Assembly: GCF_021117365.1 (NCBI RefSeq)
Contig: NZ_CP088262.1
Location: forward strand, 310,001 to 374,000
Direction of reading: 5' to 3'
From: Nocardioides sp. cx-173
GTDB taxonomy: Bacteria > Actinomycetota > Actinomycetes > Propionibacteriales > Nocardioidaceae
Length of the DNA: 64,000 nt
Shown here: piece by piece, positions 62,262 to 64,000 of the stretch
How the letters are laid out: every line of letters starts with the position of its first letter
Position numbering within the stretch: the first letter of the stretch is position 1
Made by a program: the position numbers and the translations under genes
The notes under the pieces: generated by a model
Database searches by the model: none
What the model was told of the DNA's origin: nothing
The model's input: the letters and a program-made list of their open reading frames with translations, nothing else

Positions 62262-63197
62262 ATGCACGCCATCCGCTTCACCACCTACGGAGGACCCGAG
62301 GTCCTCGAGCTCGCCGAGCTGGCTGCGCCGACTCCGGGCCCCGGGCAGGTGCTCATCCAGGTCGCCGCCACGACGTTCAACCCCGTCGACGCCACCATCC
62401 GGGCGGGCTACCTGCGCGATCAGTTTCCGCTCGAGCTGCCGCATGTCCCGGGCATCGACGTCAGCGGCACCGTCACGGAGGTCGGCCGAGGCGTCGACCA
62501 GGCACTCGTCGGCACGGAGGTGGTGGCCTTCCTCCCGATGAACAGGCCCGGGGCGGCCGCCGACTACGCCGTGGCCCCTGCCGAGCTGGTCGCCACTGCT
62601 CCTCGCACGGTAGGGCTGGCCGACGCGGCGGCACTGCCGTCGGCCGGTCTCACGGCCTGGCAGGCCCTGGTCGAGCACGCCGACGTGCAGCCCGGTCAAC
62701 GGGTGCTCGTCAACGGCGCCGGGGGAGGGGTCGGCGGCTTCGCCGTCGCCCTCGCCACTCACCTCGGGGCACAGGTCGCCGCGACCGCCAGCCCCCGCAG
62801 CGCCGACGCGGTGCGCAGCGCCGGGGCCCATGAGGTCATCGACTACACCACCACCTCGGTTGCCGAGGCCCTGGCAGGCGAGGTCGACGTGGTCCTCAAC
62901 CTGGTCCGCAACGCCCCCGAGGAGCTCGCGGCGCTACGTCAGCGGATCTCCCCCGGAGGTGTCCTCGTGTCCACGACCACCCTCGCGGAGCCCGACCCTG
63001 GCCGGGACGTGCGCGCGGTCGCCGTGTTCGTGCGCAGCGACGCGGCGCAGCTGGCCCACCTGACCTCGCTCCTCGACAAGGGCGTGCTTCGGCTGGACAT
63101 CGGCGCGCGGTACCCGCTCGCCGACCTCGCCCGGGCGCACGCCGACGGTGAGGCCGGCCGACTGCGCGGTCGAACGGTGGTCGCGGTCGCGGGCTGA
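62262..63197 (+). CDS. Zinc-independent quinone oxidoreductase-like MDR protein
   Basis: A 311-residue NADPH-dependent MDR-family reductase. GroES-like N-terminal fold (RFTTYGGPEVLELAEL... VAATTFNPVDATIRAGYLRDQFPLELPHVPGIDVSGTV) with no structural or catalytic zinc Cys cluster, and a Rossmann domain with VLVNGAGGGVGGFAVALATHLGAQVAATAS (NADP-binding GxGxxG type). It may reduce quinones or enals, often under MarR control in response to electrophiles. AGGAGG precedes ATG 62262. It is probably repressed by the divergent MarR protein. Confidence 0.92.
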   Translation: MHAIRFTTYGGPEVLELAELAAPTPGPGQVLIQVAATTFNPVDATIRAGYLRDQFPLELPHVPGIDVSGTVTEVGRGVDQALVGTEVVAFLPMNRPGAAADYAVAPAELVATAPRTVGLADAAALPSAGLTAWQALVEHADVQPGQRVLVNGAGGGVGGFAVALATHLGAQVAATASPRSADAVRSAGAHEVIDYTTTSVAEALAGEVDVVLNLVRNAPEELAALRQRISPGGVLVSTTTLAEPDPGRDVRAVAVFVRSDAAQLAHLTSLLDKGVLRLDIGARYPLADLARAHADGEAGRLRGRTVVAVAG

Positions 63198-63224
63198 CAC
63201 GCGACAACCGGACGACCGGGGTGC

Positions 63225-63545
63225 TCAGATGCGCGGGCGGTCCCGGTCGTCCTCGTCGAGGTCGCGGCGACGCTCGGCCTCCGCCCGGTCCAGCTTGTCG
63301 GACAGCTCGTTGAGCTTGTTGGTCTCACGGCGCTTGGCCAGCTGCCGCCTGGCGGCGAACTTGGTGACCGAGATCCCGAAGAGGATCGCGACGCCGGCCC
63401 CTACCCCGAGGAGGAACAGCAGCAGCGCGCTCACCTCCGTGCCGAGCAGCTCGAGCTGGCCGGCGGCGGTCACCTCGGCGGTGAAGATGGCGGCGACGAT
63501 GAGCAGCGCGCCGCCCGCGACCAGCAGGAGTCCCAGGATCAACAT
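63225..63545 (-). CDS. Small two-helix membrane protein
   Basis: A 106-residue protein with helices at about 1-22 (LILGLLLVAGGALLIVAAIF) and 40-60 (SALLLFLLGVGAGVAILFGI), then a basic/acidic coiled-coil tail (AARRQLAKRRETNKLNELSDKLDRAEAERRRDLDEDDRD). Not recognised as a named family; small proteins of this plan (LapA-like) are common in actinobacteria. ATG 63545 lies 6 nt after TAGCCT, whose TAG is also the stop codon of the helicase upstream, so it is probably leaderless. Confidence 0.82.
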   Translation of the reverse strand: MLILGLLLVAGGALLIVAAIFTAEVTAAGQLELLGTEVSALLLFLLGVGAGVAILFGISVTKFAARRQLAKRRETNKLNELSDKLDRAEAERRRDLDEDDRDRPRI

Positions 63546-63551
63546 GGGGGG

Positions 63552-63557
63552 AGGCTA
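63552..63557 (-). promoter_or_regulatory. -10 element overlapping the helicase stop codon
   Basis: TAGCCT (63557-63552) begins with the TAG stop of the helicase gene and is followed by CCCCCC and ATG at 63545. It gives the downstream small membrane gene an independent leaderless transcript. Confidence 0.5.
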
Positions 63558-64000
63558 CTCGTCGCGAGAGCCGTCGAGCAGCACCTCCAGCAGGCGGGCC
63601 GCTCCCACCTTGTCGAGGGGGCTGTTCTGGTTGCCGCACTTGGGTGACTGGATGCACGACGGACAGCCCTCGGCGCACGCGCAGGACTCGATCGCCTCGC
63701 GGGTGGCCCCCAGCCAGGCACGGGCGGCCTCGAAGCCGCGCTCGGAGAAGCCGGCGCCGCCGGGATGGCCGTCGTAGACGAAGACCGTCAGCTGGCCGGT
63801 GTCGCCGTGCAGGGCGGTGGAGACCCCGCCGATGTCCCAGCGGTCGCAGGTCGCGAAGAGGGGGAGCAGCCCGATGGAGCAGTGCTCCGCCGCGTGCGCC
63901 GCGCCGGGCAGGTCCGCGGTCGTGAGCCCGGCGTCGGTGAGCAGGTCGTCCGGGACCGTCCACCAGACCGCCGTGGTGCGCAGCGCCCGCTCCGGTAGGT
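63555..64000 (-). CDS. DEAD/DEAH-box helicase with DUF1998 zinc-binding C-terminus (5' part outside window)
   Basis: Only the last about 148 residues are inside; the gene continues past the right edge. Visible blocks include VWWTVPDDLL, HAAEHCSIGLLPLFATCDRWDIGG, VFVYDGHPGGAGFSERGFE, and a Cys cluster SCACAEGCPSCIQSPKCGNQNSPLDK, the DUF1998 zinc/iron-sulfur-like module found at the C-terminus of MrfA-type repair helicases and of the helicase gene beside actinobacterial Tad clusters. The role of the mycobacterial counterpart is DNA repair, inferred from MrfA. The helicase motor domains are outside. The stop at 63555 is intact. Confidence 0.88.
   Translation of the reverse strand, partial: LPERALRTTAVWWTVPDDLLTDAGLTTADLPGAAHAAEHCSIGLLPLFATCDRWDIGGVSTALHGDTGQLTVFVYDGHPGGAGFSERGFEAARAWLGATREAIESCACAEGCPSCIQSPKCGNQNSPLDKVGAARLLEVLLDGSRDE

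Overview
The window is a high-GC chromosomal segment of an actinobacterium. The GC-rich codon use, frequent GTG/TTG starts, Wbl and SigE-family regulators, type VII secretion genes, and the dnaX-ybaB-recR and ask-asd blocks all point there. A Nocardioides-like member of the Propionibacteriales is my best guess, from style rather than from a marker gene. There is no phage, insertion sequence, plasmid or CRISPR array. From memory, the order of the core genes from dnaX to the Tad cluster resembles the Mycobacterium tuberculosis interval from about Rv3721 down to Rv3649, with several insertions.

Region 1 (1-7122) is a type VII (ESX) secretion locus: a divergent eccC (cut by the left edge), two eccD paralogues, a WXG100 pair, eccB and mycP. 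The mycosin lacks its catalytic His and Ser. Region 2 (7136-9285) holds a large membrane metallophosphoesterase, tRNA-Ser(GGA), the SRP RNA and a dispersed palindromic repeat. Region 3 (9394-15420) is the housekeeping block dnaX, ybaB, recR, DUF5063 gene, ask (with an internal beta-subunit start) and asd. Region 4 (15414-23925) has a palindrome that supplies the stop codons of two convergent genes, a PE-repeat membrane protein, tRNA-Pro(CGG), a phosphoesterase, a YqeY protein, a PonA2-like penicillin-binding protein, a WblA/WhiB4-like regulator, paired ArsA-type ATPases and an IclR regulator.

Region 5 (24028-34800) looks accessory: a 3-ketoacid CoA-transferase, TfoX-like, NAD(P)-binding, Nramp-related, VOC and YdeI-like proteins, an SGNH hydrolase, and an FtsX-type ABC exporter next to a NarL-type two-component system. 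Region 6 (34892-43634) returns to the core: RidA, NUDIX and MBL proteins, a SigE-family sigma factor with a membrane partner, Crp, Nth, a TlpA-like lipoprotein, CoA pyrophosphatase, a MarP-like serine protease and a holin-like membrane protein. Region 7 (43700-54125) covers NhaA and acetate metabolism: acs, an actP/DUF485 pair, then a second symporter pair with its own LytS/LytR-type two-component system. A sirohydrochlorin-chelatase-like gene lies between them.

Region 8 (54156-64000) has a methyltransferase, a degenerate Fic-fold protein, a candidate structured RNA, an HAD phosphatase, a Tad/Flp pilus cluster (ssd/tadZ, tadA, tadB, tadC, flp, two TadE-like genes), a MarR/quinone oxidoreductase pair, a small membrane protein and the C-terminus of the DUF1998-type helicase usually found beside actinobacterial Tad genes. 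Many genes appear to have leaderless transcripts: a TANNNT-like -10 element lies 6-7 nt before the start codon.
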